DNA from: an uncultured Ruminococcus sp.
GTDB taxonomy: Bacteria; Bacillota; Clostridia; Oscillospirales; Ruminococcaceae
Length of the DNA: 6,864 nt
Direction: 5' to 3'
Assembly: GCA_945835085.1 (NCBI GenBank)
Contig: CAMAIG010000078.1
Coordinates: forward strand, 1 to 6,864
The notes under the pieces are model-generated. The model was not told the origin of the DNA. It did not search any database and was given only the letters and a program-made list of their open reading frames with translations. Positions 6,468-6,864 of this stretch are shown piece after piece (position 1 is the first letter of the stretch; the number at the start of each line of letters is the position of its first letter). The translations under genes and the position numbers were made by a program.

Positions 6468-6476
6468 AATATATCA
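6468..6476 (-). promoter_or_regulatory. Candidate extended -10 promoter for the mazF operon
   Basis: On the minus strand TGATATATT (6476-6468) is TGn plus TATATT (five of six matches). The best -35-like hexamer, TTGTGT, is 19 bases upstream. Transcription would start near 6461, giving a leader of about 120 bases containing both hairpins. Transcription from further right, through the structured region, is also possible. Confidence 0.35.
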
Positions 6477-6512
6477 GACCATCGTTGGCGTAACACAACA
6501 GGATGTTGCGAA

Positions 6513-6560
6513 GTGACAACCCAAAGCGCAGCAAGGACGCTGCGCAATCAGAGTTGTCAC
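6513..6560 (-). other. Strong nested stem-loop
   Basis: The outer arms GTGACAAC (6513-6520) and GTTGTCAC (6553-6560) are exact complements. Inside them GCGCAGC (6526-6532) and GCTGCGC (6539-6545) form a second exact 7-bp stem with a 6-base loop. Fifteen perfect base pairs in two coaxial helices with a small internal loop are unlikely by chance. No U-tract follows on either strand, so it is not a standard intrinsic terminator. Confidence 0.75.
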
Positions 6561-6845
6561 GATGTCATGGGATTCTAACCCCCGTGTGGTTCTCACACAG
6601 CTGCCCTCATTGCTTGTGTCTGTGACTGGACAGAAGTATCATTGTCCCATTATGCTGTCATCGCCCATACGGCAGCTGCCAACTGCCGCCTAAGATTGCA
6701 TATCGTTTCTTCGCCGGGTAAGACCTCATAATAATAGATTGGCTAAGCGCCGTCAGCTTCGTCCTGTTCCGGTTACTAATAACAATACCCTTTCTTAATA
6801 TGCTTGCCCCGCAGGACACATAATGGAAAGTATCTGATATACTGG

Positions 6846-6860
6846 TATTCAGTTTTCAAG
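6846..6860 (-). promoter_or_regulatory. boxA-like antitermination sequence
   Basis: On the minus strand CTTGAAAACTGAATA (6860-6846) closely resembles the Bacillota rRNA boxA/spacer sequence (CTTTGAAAACTGAA), bound by NusB-S10 in antitermination. No rRNA follows. At the start of a structured transcript it could mark a processive antitermination leader, or be the trailing part of something off the right edge. Confidence 0.4.
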
Positions 6861-6864
6861 GTTC

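Larger units (their letters stand above)
6489..6864 (-). ncRNA. Candidate structured noncoding RNA or long structured leader
   Basis: No credible protein gene lies here. The stretch is dense in inverted repeats. Besides the nested stem at 6513-6560, it holds CAACA/TGTTG (6496-6508), GGG/CCC around a T-arm-like loop (6569-6583), GTGTG/CACAC (6584-6598), GGACA/TGTCC (6628-6647) and CGGCAG/CTGCCG (6670-6688). Base composition is more GC-balanced than in the other intergenic region. The minus strand is assumed because all genes and the boxA-like edge point that way. I recognise no Rfam family. It might belong to the large ornate RNAs of mobile elements (ROOL- or GOLLD-like), but I cannot match their conserved sequences from memory. 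Confidence 0.4.

Noticed and set aside
6329..6547. 72-codon minus-strand open frame before mazF
   Set aside because: It runs through two perfect hairpins and overlaps the mazF start and its ribosome binding site. It has no recognisable domain and does not look like MazE.
6565..6600. tRNA or tmRNA T-arm (GGTTAGAATCC on the minus strand)
   Set aside because: The loop lacks the conserved C56, and I found no matching acceptor or anticodon arms at tRNA spacing. Kept only as one stem of the structured region.
6489..6864. Group II intron, T-box or cobalamin riboswitch
   Set aside because: No domain V signature, no T-box TGGNACCGCG-type sequence and no B12 box were seen.

Overview
The window looks like a mobile or accessory region from a low-to-moderate GC Gram-positive bacterium, most likely a gut or rumen clostridium (Ruminococcus/Oscillospiraceae-like). 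This rests on strong purine-rich ribosome binding sites, a Bacillota-type MazF, and large serine recombinases of the kind common in clostridial integrative elements. The host assignment is an inference. All supported genes lie on the minus strand, so transcription runs from the right edge to the left.

Right part (about 6340-6864): no convincing protein gene. This stretch is full of inverted repeats, including a nested stem-loop at 6513-6560 and two hairpins just upstream of mazF. Its far right edge carries a boxA-like sequence. It may be a structured leader or a noncoding RNA that I cannot assign to a named family.

Middle part (1669-6339): an operon-like run of five genes. A MazF/PemK endoribonuclease overlaps (ATGA) a 49-residue helical protein. 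After a gap of about 100 bases come three serine-recombinase-family genes with overlapping ends: a complete large serine recombinase, a 290-residue protein with only the DNA-binding, zinc-ribbon and coiled-coil parts (no catalytic domain), and a second complete large serine recombinase. The overlaps suggest translational coupling and a joint role in moving the element. No MazE-type antitoxin is visible upstream of mazF.

Left part (1-1668): clearly more AT-rich than the middle, which suggests a different origin or the edge of the element. A 400-base intergenic region with a candidate promoter, a 13-bp tandem repeat and several inverted repeats precedes a two-gene operon. The first gene encodes a protein with two membrane helices followed by a ThsA-type macro domain, the architecture of the type II Thoeris antiphage effector. 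The second, 17 bases downstream, encodes a LexA/UmuD-type self-cleaving S24 protease without a DNA-binding domain and is cut by the left edge. No TIR-domain ThsB partner is in the window. The pairing of a Thoeris-like membrane effector with a UmuD-like autoprotease is the most interesting observation here.
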